64,000 nt of DNA from Triatoma infestans. Taxonomy: Eukaryota > Arthropoda > Insecta > Hemiptera > Reduviidae. Position numbers and translations under genes: made by a program. The stretch covers positions 39,176 to 103,175 of the forward strand of contig JAAEAF010014510.1 of the NCBI GenBank assembly GCA_011037195.1, read 5' to 3'. Below the pieces are notes generated by a model that made no database searches, was not told the DNA's origin, and saw only the letters and a list, made by a program, of their open reading frames with translations. Positions 53,226-64,000 of this stretch are shown piece by piece (the stretch's first letter is position 1; each line of letters begins with the position of its first letter).

Positions 53226-54219
53226 ACTCACACAACTTTCTCTTACTGTAGTTTACAATATTGTAACTGACAAATTTTATAATTGACATACTAAATTTAA
53301 ATAAAATTCGCCGGTGCTTTTTGCATGGAGAAAATCGTGAAAACTGGAGAAGAAAACTGATCAATAAATACGAACTTACGGTTTACTTATTTTCTTCCAA
53401 ACTCGGCTCAACAAAAAATATTTAATTCTAATTAATAATATTTAGATGATAGAATTATTGTGTAATAAACTGCGAAATAATACTTTAAAGGAAAACATAA
53501 CATCAATCCTACCTCATAAGCCGCCATAAATGAATTTTCCCGGAGAATTGTTTTAAATAAAAGTTGTGGCTCTTAAAATCATACCAAGTTTAAAAGGAAA
53601 TCAGAATTTTCGAAAAAATCGCCCAAAAAAAAATAATGAAAATCCATTCAACAAAGTGAGGCTTCAGGTTCAAATTTTAATAAGACCACTTCCGTGTTTT
53701 TATTTAAAAAAACGCAGATAACTGGAAACAAAAAAACTGTTCAGTAAGGTCGCACTTCCGGTCAACCGATTTTCTTCAAAACTCAGAATTTTGACAACAT
53801 CGTATAATAAATCCAAATAACATTTTAATGGAAAACATAATCCTATTCCAATCATGAAACTCCCTTAAATGAATTTTCACGGAGAAATGTTTGAAATCAA
53901 AAATTGTAGCACTTTATATGTGTAGATAATATTATAAGTTTAAAGAAAATCGTTGGAGCCATTTTTAAGATAATCGTAAAAAAAAAAACTGATTAATTCA
54001 TTCTGTACAGTGGTACTTCCGGTTGATAAATTTTGACCAATACCTTAATATCAGGTCCCCAGGTAGGACATAAACGAAATATCAATTTTGAACTTTCTGT
54101 TTTCGAGTTAGCTTACTTGTCAGACAGACGAACACATACACACACATAACAATTTGAGGTCAAAAAAAAAAGTTGAAATATTTTGACCGATATCATCGTA
54201 AAACTCGCGAAGATCCCAT

Positions 54220-54560
54220 AAAGCCCTAAGAGAAGCCATACAAGACAGGAGAAAGTTAAGGCATCTAAGAACTGATTGACAAACTAACACAAATCCTGAC
54301 AGGACATGGAAGAACTGAAGACTCTATCTAAATAGGTTTCACATTATTGACAATCCGTACTGCATAATATGTAACAAAAGAACTATACAGACTTGGAATA
54401 ACTTAATCTAACCACTACTAGAAAAACCGACAACTAAGATGATTCGAGAAATAGTCAGCCTAGCCAGGAAAAAGACAGCTACTGATAACTGAAGAATATC
54501 TGCCGTTGTAATGTGATAACAAGAAGGAGTGATAACAAGAAGGAAAAGATATCATTTTTA
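54220..54560 (+). pseudogene. LINE ORF2 tail remnant
   Basis: Plus strand. TQILTGHGRTED (about 54282-54318) is the conserved LTGHG block. In the next frame, HIIDNPYCIICNKRTIQTW (about 54349-54405) carries the CxxC knuckle, and MIREIVSLARKKTATDN (about 54438-54490) reaches a stop. Its end is followed by two tandem copies of gtgataacaagaagga (about 54515-54546). A frameshift lies between the first two blocks. RT is absent. Confidence 0.72.
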
Positions 54561-54575
54561 AATTATAAAAATTAT

Positions 54576-55259
54576 AACTAGTGGTGCCAGCCAGTCGCTA
54601 TTATTCAGGTCAAGAGCCGCGGTCAGTGCACGGTCAAAGGGACCGCCAAAGACACACCGCTAAAACCCTTTCAACAAGAACCCTTTCAAAAGGGTCATTA
54701 TACGGTCAGTGAACAGAAGCCACCTGGCCGATATACAAGGGTCAACAAACACTCAAAAGACCACCTGGCTACAGTCTTTTGATAACCGCCATCATCTGTT
54801 ACCACACTGGTCACCGACCTATTCAAGACCTAGGGTCAACACACGGCAAGAGATGTTTTAGTGTGACCCGTAATTACACACTTGACAATGTGTAAGTGAT
54901 GCCAATATAAACGTCTCCCACCGGAAGAGGGGATGAGTATTCTTCAGTATTTTATCAGTGTTTCATCAGGATTCTACCAGTGATATACAACATCAGTTCA
55001 TACATTGCGAGCGCGTCCCTAAGATTTTAAACATATATTCATTCATCAATCATTATAGTTGTGCATTCTAGTTACCGTTTAAATCATTTTAAATTAATTG
55101 TAGTTTATCTTTTCAAACGTTTAAATTATTGTTAAAATATATATCTATTTTCGTAAATTAGTAGTTCATATTTCAAGTAACAACTATCTAAAAATCTTTA
55201 ACTAACTCCCAACCATTCATCGCATCATAACCCTCTTCAAGACATCTGATTCCACTACA
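54576..55259 (+). mobile_element. Solo LTR, Ty3/gypsy type (same family as 30.2 kb)
   Basis: The right end ccactaca (55252-55259) is the inverted partner of the left end, which reads actagtgg near 54577-54584, probably a mutated tgtagtgg. U3 contains gccacctggcc and gagatgttttagtgtgac. A TATA box in caatataaacgtctccc lies at about 54903-54919, followed by cagtgtttcatcag repeats and gcgagcgcgtccctaaga. No internal region. It lies just downstream of the LINE tail. Confidence 0.75.
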
Positions 55260-55394
55260 CCGTCTTTTAAAAAATTCATATATAAAATAGATATCGATAT
55301 ATTTTAACGTATTTTGCTTAACATATTGTACATAATATGAAACAGGTAACATTATAATTTAAATTAAAGTATTATTAATACAGAATTACCGTTG

Positions 55395-55535
55395 GTTGGA
55401 AAAAAGAAACACACACACACATACACAAACACTGACCAATTTCTAAAAAAACACATTTTTGGGATTTAAGGGACCTCAGAGATTTGTTTTTCCGATGAAA
55501 ATTCTGTATTAAGGCAGTAAGAGTAACAAAAAAAA
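55395..55535 (+). mobile_element. Element A end-module scrap
   Basis: CA repeats (about 55409-55430), then ccaatttctaaaaaaacac, ggacctcagagatttg and gcagtaagagtaac. This is the right-hand part of a plus-strand copy; the rest is separated by the LTR and LINE insertions or lost. Confidence 0.55.
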
Positions 55536-55700
55536 GTCTTCAGTTGAAATGATTGTTTATCCCAAAATTCGCTATTATTTTGGTGCTAATCAAAAGTAAG
55601 TTGTAAAATTTATAAATACATTTTAATATAAAACCATAAAATTATTCTATGAAAATAGAATTTTCTTTGTAATATAAAAATAAAACTATAAGAAAAATTA

Positions 55701-55957
55701 GGAGAAGGGAATAGCTAAGTGGTTAGCGTACTGGATTCCCACGCGGAGGACTCGGGTTCAAGTCCAGCTGTGCTACGCTTAGATTTTTTTCTTCCTAGGA
55801 GCCTCTATAGCTCACTGTCCGGTGATGGACAGTGTTGTCTATAACGAGAGAACACTATCCGGAAGCCGGCAGTGCACTGAGAAGGCCCCGGGCCAATGAC
55901 CATAGATGTTGACGTGCCTTAAATTAAAAAAAAAATAAATAATGATGATAATAATAA
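55701..55957 (+). mobile_element. tRNA-derived SINE with 12-bp duplication
   Basis: Flanked by taagaaaaatta (55689-55700 and 55958-55969). The head is tRNA-like: A-box-type tagctaagtggttagcg (about 55712-55728) and B-box ggttcaagtcc (about 55755-55765), the internal RNA polymerase III promoter. A tRNA-unrelated body follows (about 55780-55900: ctcactgtccggtgatgg, aggccccgggccaatg), then gacgtgccttaaat, an A-rich stretch and a (GAT/AAT)n tail. It is non-coding and moves using LINE machinery. The source tRNA cannot be named safely from the degenerate anticodon arm. Confidence 0.9.
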
Positions 55958-55969
55958 TAAGAAAAATTA

Positions 55970-56249
55970 AAAATTCATACAATTTTCTCTAAAGGAGAAT
56001 TAAAGTTGTGACTGACGTATATAAAATTGTCTTGTATATTTCCCCGTCTTTACTTTAAACATCTCTTTAATACTAAATGCAAACACCCATAGTAGCGGAG
56101 TTGCATATTTATTTACATTGAGAAAACGCGGAAAAATCTTTGCATCTAATTTATACAAATTTATTTTTGTATAAAAAAAATATGACAAAATATAAAAGAA
56201 AGATTGTAAAATAAAAGCAAAATTCTAGTTATATTCCCCCCCCTTAATT
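55970..56249. other. Gene-free AT-rich spacer
   Basis: No gene recognised; C run ccccccccc near 56236-56244. Confidence 0.4.
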
Positions 56250-57203
56250 TTGTTTTCACCGGAAATATCCGTTTTGAGATCCGCTGACTCCAAAAAAAGT
56301 GGTTTTTAGCAAATGGTCTGTGTGTGTGTGTGTATGTGAACAGCATAGCTCAAAAACGAAGAACCGTAGAAAGTTGAAACTTGTTATTCCGTTTAGATAT
56401 CACTATGACATCTGACAGAGGGTCATCTGTCAAAATTCCTCAACGGGAAGTACCACTTCACTTGTTAGTTTTTTTTACTTTTTTGCGATTTTCTCAAAAA
56501 TGGCTCCAATGATTTTCTTTAAACTTGTTATATCAACTACACATACAAAGAGCTAAAAAGTTTTATTTGAAACATTTCTCTGGGAAAATTCATTTAAGGG
56601 CAGTTATGGGGGAGGGGTGAGGTTAGGTTTTCATCTAAAGTGCTATTTCAGTTTATTAAACAATTCCATCATCTAAATAATGTTAATTAGAATTAAATAT
56701 TTTGTTGAAATTCCGAGTTTGAAAAAAATTGGATAACCGGAAGTGCGTTTACTTTAACCACTTTACTAAATGATTTTTCCACTTTTTCGCGATTTTCTTA
56801 AAAAATGGCTTCGACGATTTTTTTTAAACTTGGTATATCAACTACACATACAAAGAGCTACAACTTTTATTTAAACATTTTTCTAGGAAAATTCATTTAA
56901 TGGCACTTTTATGGGAGGGGTGGGGTTATGTTTTTCTCTAAAATGGCTATCATAGTTGATTATACAATTCTATCATCCAAAAAAAAAATTAATTAGAAAT
57001 AAATGGATGGGGAAAATTCAAATTTTGAAGGAAATTAGTTAACCGGAAGTGCGCTTTTACTGAACGGTTTTTTTTTTTTTTTTTTTTTTTTCCCCAGTTT
57101 TCGTCGTATTTGAATTAATTTGGTACACAAACTATAAAATTTGTCAATTATAATTTTCTGAGAACTGGTGTAAGAGAAAGTTGTGTGAGTGTTTCACACC
57201 AGA
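56250..57203 (-). mobile_element. Element A, nearly full (two monomers)
   Basis: Minus-strand copy that lacks its right subterminal repeat, starting inside the end module (gttttcaccggaaatatccg). The (TG)n tract is at 56320-56335. Monomer boundaries (ccggaagtg or relatives) fall at about 56443, 56736 and 57042. It ends with ggtgtaagagaaagttgtgtg ... cacaccaga (57162-57203). A T run of about 22 (57068-57090) sits in the head. Confidence 0.85.
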
Positions 57204-57805
57204 TCACGTTAAAACATTATAATAATACATTGTCTTCATAAAATAATAAAAACAGAAACAATAAAAAATATATACTCTGATCTATTAGAAAAGTAATAAC
57301 CATTTTATTCTCACAATAAGTAACGCAGAACTTACGCAATTATTATTCCCATGCCTTCTTTAAATAATATTACCTAGAATATACATGGTTATCAAATATA
57401 TCTGAATTTAAAATATAAAAAAAAAAAAAAATAGCTATCGTCTTCAAAATTATATGTTGTATTCACACAACAAAATAAAATAACATGTTTTATTTGATTT
57501 GATAAAAAATAAGCAAAAATAATGACTGTATGTAACAAATTCTGACAGCTGAGAGAACTGGCTATAAAAAAAAGATGTTTAACGAAAAAAGAAAACCTGC
57601 AGACCCAGCATTTTTGCAAAACACTAAATCGTCATGAATTCTTTGCTCCAATAAATATCGCGGCAAGAGAGGAAAAAAAACGTGCTTAATTTTTACTTTT
57701 CCTTAGTGCTGCAAAGAATACAATAAAGTCATTTTTTTTTTTTTTGCCCCCTCAGAAAATAACTACAAAAATTAATTCCTAAATTTTAAATAAAAAAAAA
57801 ATAAA
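57204..57805. other. Gene-free AT-rich spacer between two opposed Element A copies
   Basis: No gene recognised. The two neighbouring Element A copies have their heads facing this spacer. Confidence 0.45.
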
Positions 57806-58833
57806 TCTGGAATTGAACACTCACACACTTTCTCTTACTTCAGTTCTCATAATAATTATAATTGACAAATTTTATAGTTACTGTACCAAATTCAAAGAAA
57901 TTTGTCGAAAACTGAAAAAACTGTTTAGTAAAAGCGCACTTCCGGTTGATTAATTTCTTAAAACTCGCCATTTTTTGGCTATCTATTTATTTCTAATTAA
58001 TTTTGTTTGTATGATAGAATTGTATAATAAATTGCGATAGCAGTTTAGAGCAAAAACGTAACCCTTTTACCCCTTCCCTAAAAATGTCCTTTAATGAATT
58101 TTCCCAGACATATGTTTTAAATAAAAGTTATAGATCTTTGTATATTTAGTTTATATACGATGTTTCAAGAAAATCGTCGGAGGCATTTTTTTTGAGAAAA
58201 TTGTGAAAAAGTGAAAAAAAAATCATTTAGTAAAGTGGTAAAGTAAACGCACTTACGGTTATCCGATTTTTTTTTTTTGAAACTCGGAATTTCAACAACA
58301 TATTCAATTCTAAATAACATTATTTAGATGAGAGAATTGTCTAATAAACTGAAATAGCACTTTAGATGAAAAACCTATTCCCACCCCTCCCCCATAACTG
58401 CCTTTAAATGAATTTTCCCAGAGAAATGTTTCAAATAAAAGTTGTAGTTCGTTGTTTGTGTAGTTGATATACCTATAGTTTAAAGAAAATCGTTGTAGCT
58501 ATTTTTTTGGAAAAATGAAAAAAAACAAAAAAAAAAAACTAGTAAAGTGGTACTTCCGGTTGAGAAATTTTGACAGATAACGTACAGTCAGATTACCGAT
58601 GGTGATACCTAAACGGAATATCAAGTTTCAACTTTGTGCGGTTTTTCGTTTTTGAGCTATGCTGTTCACATACACATACACACACACACACACACATACA
58701 CACACTCAGATCATTTACTAAAAACCACTTTTTTGGACTCAGGGGACCTCAAAACGGATATTTCCAGTGAAAACTCGATATCGAAAATTTGACACGATTA
58801 CAATACTTCCACTTACTAGGAGTAAGAGAAAGT
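57806..58833 (+). mobile_element. Element A, full-length (two monomers)
   Basis: Head TCTGGAATTGAACACTCAC and left repeat actttctcttacttca (57826-57841). Monomer starts are at about 57938, 58250 and 58551. The end module has (CA)n at about 58670-58700 after gctatgctgttcac. It ends aggagtaagagaaagt (58818-58833). Monomers are about 312 and 301 bp; the total is 1,028 bp. It is a clean reference copy without nested insertions. Confidence 0.93.
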
Positions 58834-59666
58834 AATAATAGTCAAAAATTATAATAATCTTTGTATAATTATTATCTAAATACCATTAATAAATCCGTTT
58901 AAAAAAGTAATGTATATTATATTTCGCAGTGTCAAAAAATGATCATATTCGGTTATTTCCGACAAGCTTCGTTTGGCTTAATAATGTGACCGAACAAGTG
59001 TTATTTTAGCCGCTCGCCAGGCAGCGTTGATTATAATTGTGTGCGATATAATAAGGTTATATTTTTGAAAAAATTATCCTTATTGTGTTCGTTATAGGTT
59101 TAACAGTAAAAACAAATTTTTTTTTTTTTTTTTTATTCAATAATATTATTTTTTATAGCATAAAAATACAGAATAAAATAAATATTATTTTATAGGAGGT
59201 TTCTCAAGATGGGGGTGTTAGTGTTGTTGAATGCTTAAAAAAAAAAAATTAAATTTTCTCAATATTGACATTACCCGAAAAAATTGAAATGAAAAATAAT
59301 GGTCGTTCCAATTACTAACATTATAATTCAGCAAATAGCAGTTAGTATGAGATATGATTTCTCAAATAAATAATTTTAATGAAAAAGTTATTCAAAAATT
59401 GTGTGAAGCTAATAAAACTCGAAGAATTTGTATTTATATTCAATTAAGTTAATTTTTTGTATTATAGTTATTTGAAAAATTATTTTTGTGTAACAGAAAA
59501 TATCATAAAAAATATCCATGTGAATTTATTTTTAATTAAATTGAGTTGAATTTAGACAAGTTCCGTTTTGCTCATGCAGCACCACCACTTGCCAACATCA
59601 CGAACCGCCACTGGTTAACAAGACAAATACATTGCCTAGAGATACTATAAGAATATGAAAACAAAA
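58834..59666. other. Gene-free AT-rich spacer
   Basis: No gene or repeat recognised. Confidence 0.4.
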
Positions 59667-60238
59667 TCTGGTGTAAAATACTCACAATACCTTCTAATTT
59701 TCAGAGACATTTTCCGTGGTAGCCTGCTTCATTTTGTGGTCATCGACCGGTTTCGGGCGTTCGCCCATCTTCACAGGATGCGTTTTTCGGACAGTGTGAC
59801 AACACAGACTTGCACAGAGCAAACTTAGTTTACACACTCCGGAGTGTAATGTAATTAATATTATGGACGTGGTAGAACCGCATGTTTATACTGAAATGGT
59901 ACTTTAGAGGAAAGCTTCACGATACTGTTCCCCCAGAATCCCCAAAATCAATTTGTTTCGGATAAATGTTCTAATAAAAGTCATTAGATGTTTATGTTTG
60001 TAGATAAAATACGAACTTAAAAGAAAATCGTTGGAGCCTATTTGAACAAAATTGCGGAGAAAAAAACATTCAGTAAAGTCGCACTGCCGGTTGATGGATT
60101 TTGGCCGAGAACTTCATGTTAGATGCGGTGGTTGTACCAAAAAGGAATATCAAGTTTGAGTTTCATGCGTGTGACTTTTCGTTTTTGAGATATTCTGTTT
60201 GATATTTCTGTTTTATCCTTATCCTCACCCTGTTTTAT

Positions 60239-60292
<54 letters not shown>

Positions 60293-60300
60293 AACGTAAG
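59667..60300 (+). mobile_element. Element A copy with half a Foldback B inside
   Basis: Head TCTGGTGTAAAATACTCAC at 59667 is cut at about 59700. Family sequence resumes near 59890 (tgaaatggtactttagagg) and runs through a monomer start at about 60084 (cactgccggttgatgg) to a (TC)n(CA)n tract (60240-60288) at the usual position. The right end is lost. Confidence 0.75.
59701..59855. mobile_element. Foldback B, single arm
   Basis: Starts tcagagacattttccgtggt and continues through catcgaccggtttcgggcg to gacttgcacagagcaaactt, then loses homology. One arm and the loop are present, and the second arm is absent, so this copy is truncated or rearranged. Confidence 0.75.
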
Positions 60301-60356
60301 ACTTGAAATTTCGCCAACTATCTGAAATTTTAGTTAACAAGTAATTTATCATGATT

Positions 60357-60751
60357 CAGCGCCCGCTCTAGCGGTTAGGTCGCACTGGACAAAAATAAAA
60401 ATTGCCGCCCCTTAAGAATATAAATGTATATATATATATACTTACATACATACATATTTTTTAAGCAATGTTCAAACACAAGCTGAAGCAGCGCTCTGCT
60501 AGCGTGCTAATGCTATTCTGTACAGAGAAGTATATGCACGTTCAAACAAGTTTCAAGCATCGTTCTCTACAAATTCTGCGTAAATTTTTCAATAAGAGTG
60601 TAAATATTTTTAACTTTTAGCTACGCACTGAAAATTTTTAGCAAACGAAAACATCGATATGTGAAATTTTCTATTAATTGAGTATTTAACACATCAATAT
60701 TTTTCTCACACAGCCAGATGTCCGGGTTGCCAGCCCCTAGAGCGGGCGCTG
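60357..60751. mobile_element. MITE with CAG...CTG inverted ends (hAT-like)
   Basis: 395 bp. It starts CAGCGCCCGCTCTAG and ends CTAGAGCGGGCGCTG, a perfect 15-bp inverted repeat, with weaker pairing beyond. It is flanked by catgatt (60350-60356 and 60752-60758). CAGNG-type ends suit hAT elements, whose duplications are normally 8 bp; here only 7 bp match. There is no transposase frame. Confidence 0.8.
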
Positions 60752-60758
60752 CATGATT

Positions 60759-62469
60759 AAATTCGATCAAGCTATTAATATTACGTTTAATAGAAAACGA
60801 ATGTCAACAAAGTGTGATGCTGCAAGTGAAGATGATATACTTAAAAGTTGTATTGGTCATTGTATTTGAAGTGCTTGAGGAAGAAGTATTGGATGTTTAT
60901 GTAATTCTACAAATAGAAAATAGGCATTTCCATGTTTAGTTTTTTTATAAAAAATTTCCAGCTAATGACAGGTCCGACATCATAAAAATAAAAAGTGATT
61001 TAAGATAAATAAGAAATCATTATGTTTGGGTTAAAATCTGAACGGACGGTTAGTGACATAGTCTCTATGTATTATGATCATAAATTATTTAGACCATAAA
61101 TAATATATTATTACATTAGTAATGTAGGTCGGCTGCTTAATTAAATTACTATTAATATGTAATCCTCCCAATGATTGTCATGATTTATAGTATGCAATGG
61201 CTGACCAAACAGATTTGTTATAATATTATATAACACAGGTGCTTTTATTCAATTTATTATTGAATACATTTCTACTAATTATTTAATTAATTCTAGTTTA
61301 GTACTTACACAGGCATTTATATTAAAATTATGTTCACTTAAAATAGGCCAATCATATACAATCATATTAGGATAATTATACAGATTTTAACATGAATACA
61401 AAAGAATTTTTAACAATCGGATTAGGCGGACAGGTTATGTAAGACTGCAAACAACTTCCTTCCAAATAAATCCTGGTGATAAAAATAATTTATTTCCGGT
61501 AAAAGTTTGCCAAAAAGCTTTGAATACACGAAGGTGTTGTTTTACACCATTTGCATCCCAGTAAAATCTTTTCATGGATGGACCCCGATATTTTCCGTCT
61601 CTCTTATACAGAAACCTGAAAATTCTCATTGACAAAACTATCCACACTTCCCAATTCAGTTCGTGTGGGTGTAATCAGTAGTTCTATTCCAATGGAGGAC
61701 TTATCTGCCCACCTTGCATGCACCATTCTATTGCGCATGCGTAATTGTAATTGTAGCACGGGGATGGCGTTTGGTAAAATGAGGGACACATGAATTGGAA
61801 CTCAGAATTTATGTCTAAACTATTTATTTAGTGAGAAGAGAAAAGTGTATTGAGGGTAGAGTGATCGAACAAAGAGTGACAATGGTGGCTCTTAGAACTC
61901 TTGCTTGTGCTAACAGTAGATTAACTAGTTTGGCTAGCTTAGTGATCTTTCAAGGCTGAGACTTGTTTACTCGTCAAATATGATCTAGCGACTGATGTTT
62001 ACTTTTTAGAGTTTATCTGGTGACTGACTGTTCAAAATTTATCCGAGCTTAATTATCTTAGCCCTCAGATTAGATCTAGAGACTGCTTACTGGTTGTAGA
62101 TTGACCGTCCAAGTTAATGCCCATTTCACTAGTACATTGTAGTGGGAATGACCGGAAGAGTAATGCCTGATTGATGCACGGTTGGAGGCTACGTGTGGTG
62201 TCACGTCGCGGCTGCTAATAAGAAAGAATAAGTGGAAGCAAAAAGTCTTTAATGGTATTTCGGAGTGAAGAGTGCGTGTCATATTGAATATGTTGTCAGG
62301 ATTATAGAGAAAAGAAGCCCAGATAATTTTTATCATAAATAATGAAGGATCAGATGAAAGTTTAATGATCAATTTTGGTAAAGCTTAATGTAACACCTGG
62401 AACTTCCACATTCACAGACAATTATTAGAGTGCCGGCGAAACAGGTTTACAGTAATCTAAAGAAAATAC
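60759..62469. other. Spacer with unidentified short open frames
   Basis: No recognised gene. Minus-strand 61435-61647 (70 codons, with FYWDANGVKQHL) looks somewhat protein-like, but I do not know its family. About 61750-62390 is GC-richer than the surroundings and contains no motif I can name. Confidence 0.4.
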
Positions 62470-63103
62470 GGAATAAGAATCAAGATATCACTTATTCAAG
62501 ATATCAGCGGATGTATCTCATGGATAAGTGGGGGCCATTCAGGTATAATCGGGAATAAGAAAGCCGACGATTTAGGAAAGGAAGCATCTATTGATGAACA
62601 TTTAGATATAGTATATACCAACATTCCTCGAACTTCTTTAAAAAAAAATATTAAAAGAAGAAATCTTGAAGGAATGGAATAGAAGATGTCAAGACACAAA
62701 AACAGGGAGTCTGAGAAGAAGTTTTTTTTTACGGATGGTAAATGGAGATTGAAAGTTACTGGTCTAGGACAGCTTTGTACAAACTCAAAATATTATCGGG
62801 ACATGGGTCTTATCTGATGGTCATAACCTCGATAGGATTCACGTCATTCAGAATTTCTTTTGCCTTTGCGACGTTATTACCTAACAATCAGGAGAACCAT
62901 TTGATATTTTCTATAAATTTCTTGAATCACAAAGGGCCCACCCAGCTTATAAGAAAGTCTCACTTCTAAGCTTGGTTTGGCCAGTTGGTCCATCTGTACT
63001 TCCTTTCAAATAATCTGTTTTCAGAATAAAGTTAATATAAAGTTTATAAAATAAAGTTAACATAAAGTTTATATGTGCTTAATAATAATAATAATAATAA
63101 ATG
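62470..63103 (+). pseudogene. I-like LINE 3' remnant (RNase H end, tail, TAA tail)
   Basis: Plus strand. SWISGGHSGIIGNKKADDLGKE (about 62515-62580, paraphrase of the PGHxGIxGN-ADxL block) is the end of an RNase H domain; the conserved His is kept. In other frames follow YKLKILSGHGSYL (about 62775-62815) and FFCLCDVIT (about 62856-62882), then EPFDIFYKFLE, the CxxC knuckle region. The 3' end carries (TAATAA)n at about 63080-63101, as for I elements. Several stops and frameshifts are present, and upstream domains are missing. Confidence 0.75.
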
Positions 63104-63859
63104 TATAGATATTAAGATATAAGTGAAAAAGCATACATGTAATATATTACTTATGGAGCATGTGAAGATAAATTCTCCTTTAATGAGGACAGTATTAAAG
63201 GAAAAAAGAAACACACATACACAGATCATTTTCAAAGAATCACAGTTTCTTTACCAGAGAATCATTATCACCCGTACTCTGGTACGGGTAATCTGTACTC
63301 AATTAAATAATTAGGCCTGAGTGTGGAACATAAATTATCGAGCGATATCGCTCCAATGCTACCAATGATAAGATAACGATTCTTAATTAAAATGTAAAGT
63401 TTTATTAAAAATCAGGTATAAAATTCATTAGTAGCAAAGAATATAGATTTAACTCGATTTCCTGAAGAATATAACATAATATACATTATTGATAACCAAT
63501 AATAAAGACAATAAAACATCAAAGCTCTAGTTTAAAAAATAATATATATACTTTATATTGTGAATATTAAAGTAAGAAATAAAATTCATGTCAGCCTTTC
63601 AAGTAGATTTCTTTCTTCAATATCCGAAATACATTATGTTCGTCTAAGCAGAAAAGAATTTTTTACAAATATAATTTTCCCTTCAAGTTGCTTTTTATAT
63701 TAATAATAATAAAAATATATATTTTTTTTCAATATAAAAATGTTTTTTTTATCACTAGAATCGATGTCATTTTATATCACTTATTTTAATCGAATTAAAT
63801 CATAATAATTTGCTCTTTGAAAAATTCCTCAATAAATTATTTAATTAAAAACAAAAAAA
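63104..63859. other. Gene-free AT-rich spacer
   Basis: No gene or repeat recognised apart from A/T runs. Confidence 0.4.
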
Positions 63860-64000
63860 TCTGGTGTGAAACACCCACACAACTTTCTCTTACTCCTGTT
63901 TTCAAAATTATAATTGACAAATTTTATAAATTGTGTACCAAATTTAAGGAAATTCGTCGAAAACTGAAAAAAACTTTTCAGTAAAAGAGCACTTCCGGTT
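63860..64000 (+). mobile_element. Element A head running off the right edge
   Basis: Head TCTGGTGTGAAACACCCACAC and left repeat actttctcttactcct (63883-63898), then the start of the first monomer at gcacttccggtt in the last bases. The copy continues outside the window. Confidence 0.85.

Larger units (their letters stand above)
52259..54165 (+). mobile_element. Element A copy interrupted by a LINE
   Basis: Head TCTGGTGTGCAACACTCACAC at 52259, cut at 52285. It resumes at 53226 with actcacacaactttctctta and continues with monomer starts at about 53377, 53755 (acttccggtcaaccgatttt) and 54015 (acttccggttgat). The CA-rich position is at about 54130-54148. No right terminal repeat follows. Confidence 0.8.

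Noticed and set aside
55701..55775. A functional tRNA gene
   Set aside because: The A and B boxes are present, but the acceptor and anticodon stems do not pair properly, and the sequence continues into a body with tail and target duplications; it is a SINE head.
2817..60288. CRISPR arrays or bacterial-type operons
   Set aside because: The repeats seen are dispersed transposons and microsatellites with no regular spacers, and there are no closely packed same-strand genes.

Overview
This window looks like repeat-filled nuclear DNA from an arthropod, most likely an insect. The clues are: very AT-rich sequence with long A and T runs, (AC)n/(AT)n/(AAT)n microsatellites, no bacterial-style operons or ribosome binding sites, and a dense mix of eukaryotic transposable elements (non-LTR retrotransposons, solo LTRs, Helitrons, a tRNA-derived SINE, mariner remnants and several foldback/MITE families). 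I found no convincing complete host gene. The longest open frame is the reverse transcriptase of a LINE (14145-15530). One small two-exon gene-like fragment on the minus strand (about 3685-3921) is the only candidate for something other than a recognised mobile element.

The most striking component is an interspersed family I call Element A. About 25 complete or broken copies cover roughly a fifth of the window. A full copy is about 1 kb. It begins TCTGGTGTGAAAC and has 16-bp inverted repeats near both ends (ACTTTCTCTTACTCCT / AGGAGTAAGAGAAAGT). It contains one or two diverged ~300-bp monomers, each opening with a CACTTCCGGTT-like motif, then a ~200-bp end module with a CA/TG microsatellite at a fixed place. 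The best copies are 6211-6922 (+), 17884-18879 (-), 37890-39226 (+), 41880-42707 (+), 56250-57203 (-) and 57806-58833 (+); another copy runs off the right edge at 63860. The layout recalls Drosophila DINE-1/Helentron-associated elements, but I could not assign a class.

Element A copies are the old layer into which younger elements inserted. Examples are a solo LTR at 9134-9528, a mini LTR-like foldback at 24333-24455, a Ty3/gypsy-type LTR at 30211-30844, a foldback at 38110-38433, an I-like LINE at 42755-44859, a foldback followed by a Helitron at 49388-51002, and a LINE that itself carries a solo LTR at 52286-53225.

Other regions, left to right: a large palindrome at the left edge (1-373); LINE remnants at 1455-2320 and 4110-5134 (both -); a foldback at 8603-8914; two solo LTRs at 11.8-12.7 kb; an almost intact LINE 3' half at 14133-15586 with target site duplications; a foldback at 16.2 kb; a Helitron at 19866-20842 (-); an RNase-H LINE remnant at 21.5-22.4 kb (-); a Jockey-like LINE tail at 25793-26277; LTR copies at 26.9, 33.0, 33.8, 36.1 and 45.5 kb; a TA-flanked MITE at 34822-35410; a GC-rich insertion with 13-bp repeats at 35618-35976; a decayed I-like LINE at 39.8-40.8 kb (-); a mariner transposase remnant near 48 kb; a LINE tail and LTR at 54.2-55.3 kb; a SINE at 55701-55957; a hAT-like MITE at 60357-60751; and another RNase-H LINE remnant at 62.5-63.1 kb.

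All LINE copies keep only 3' parts, as expected from 5' truncation during target-primed reverse transcription. The window therefore reads as a layered record of transposition with little or no selection on host coding sequence.
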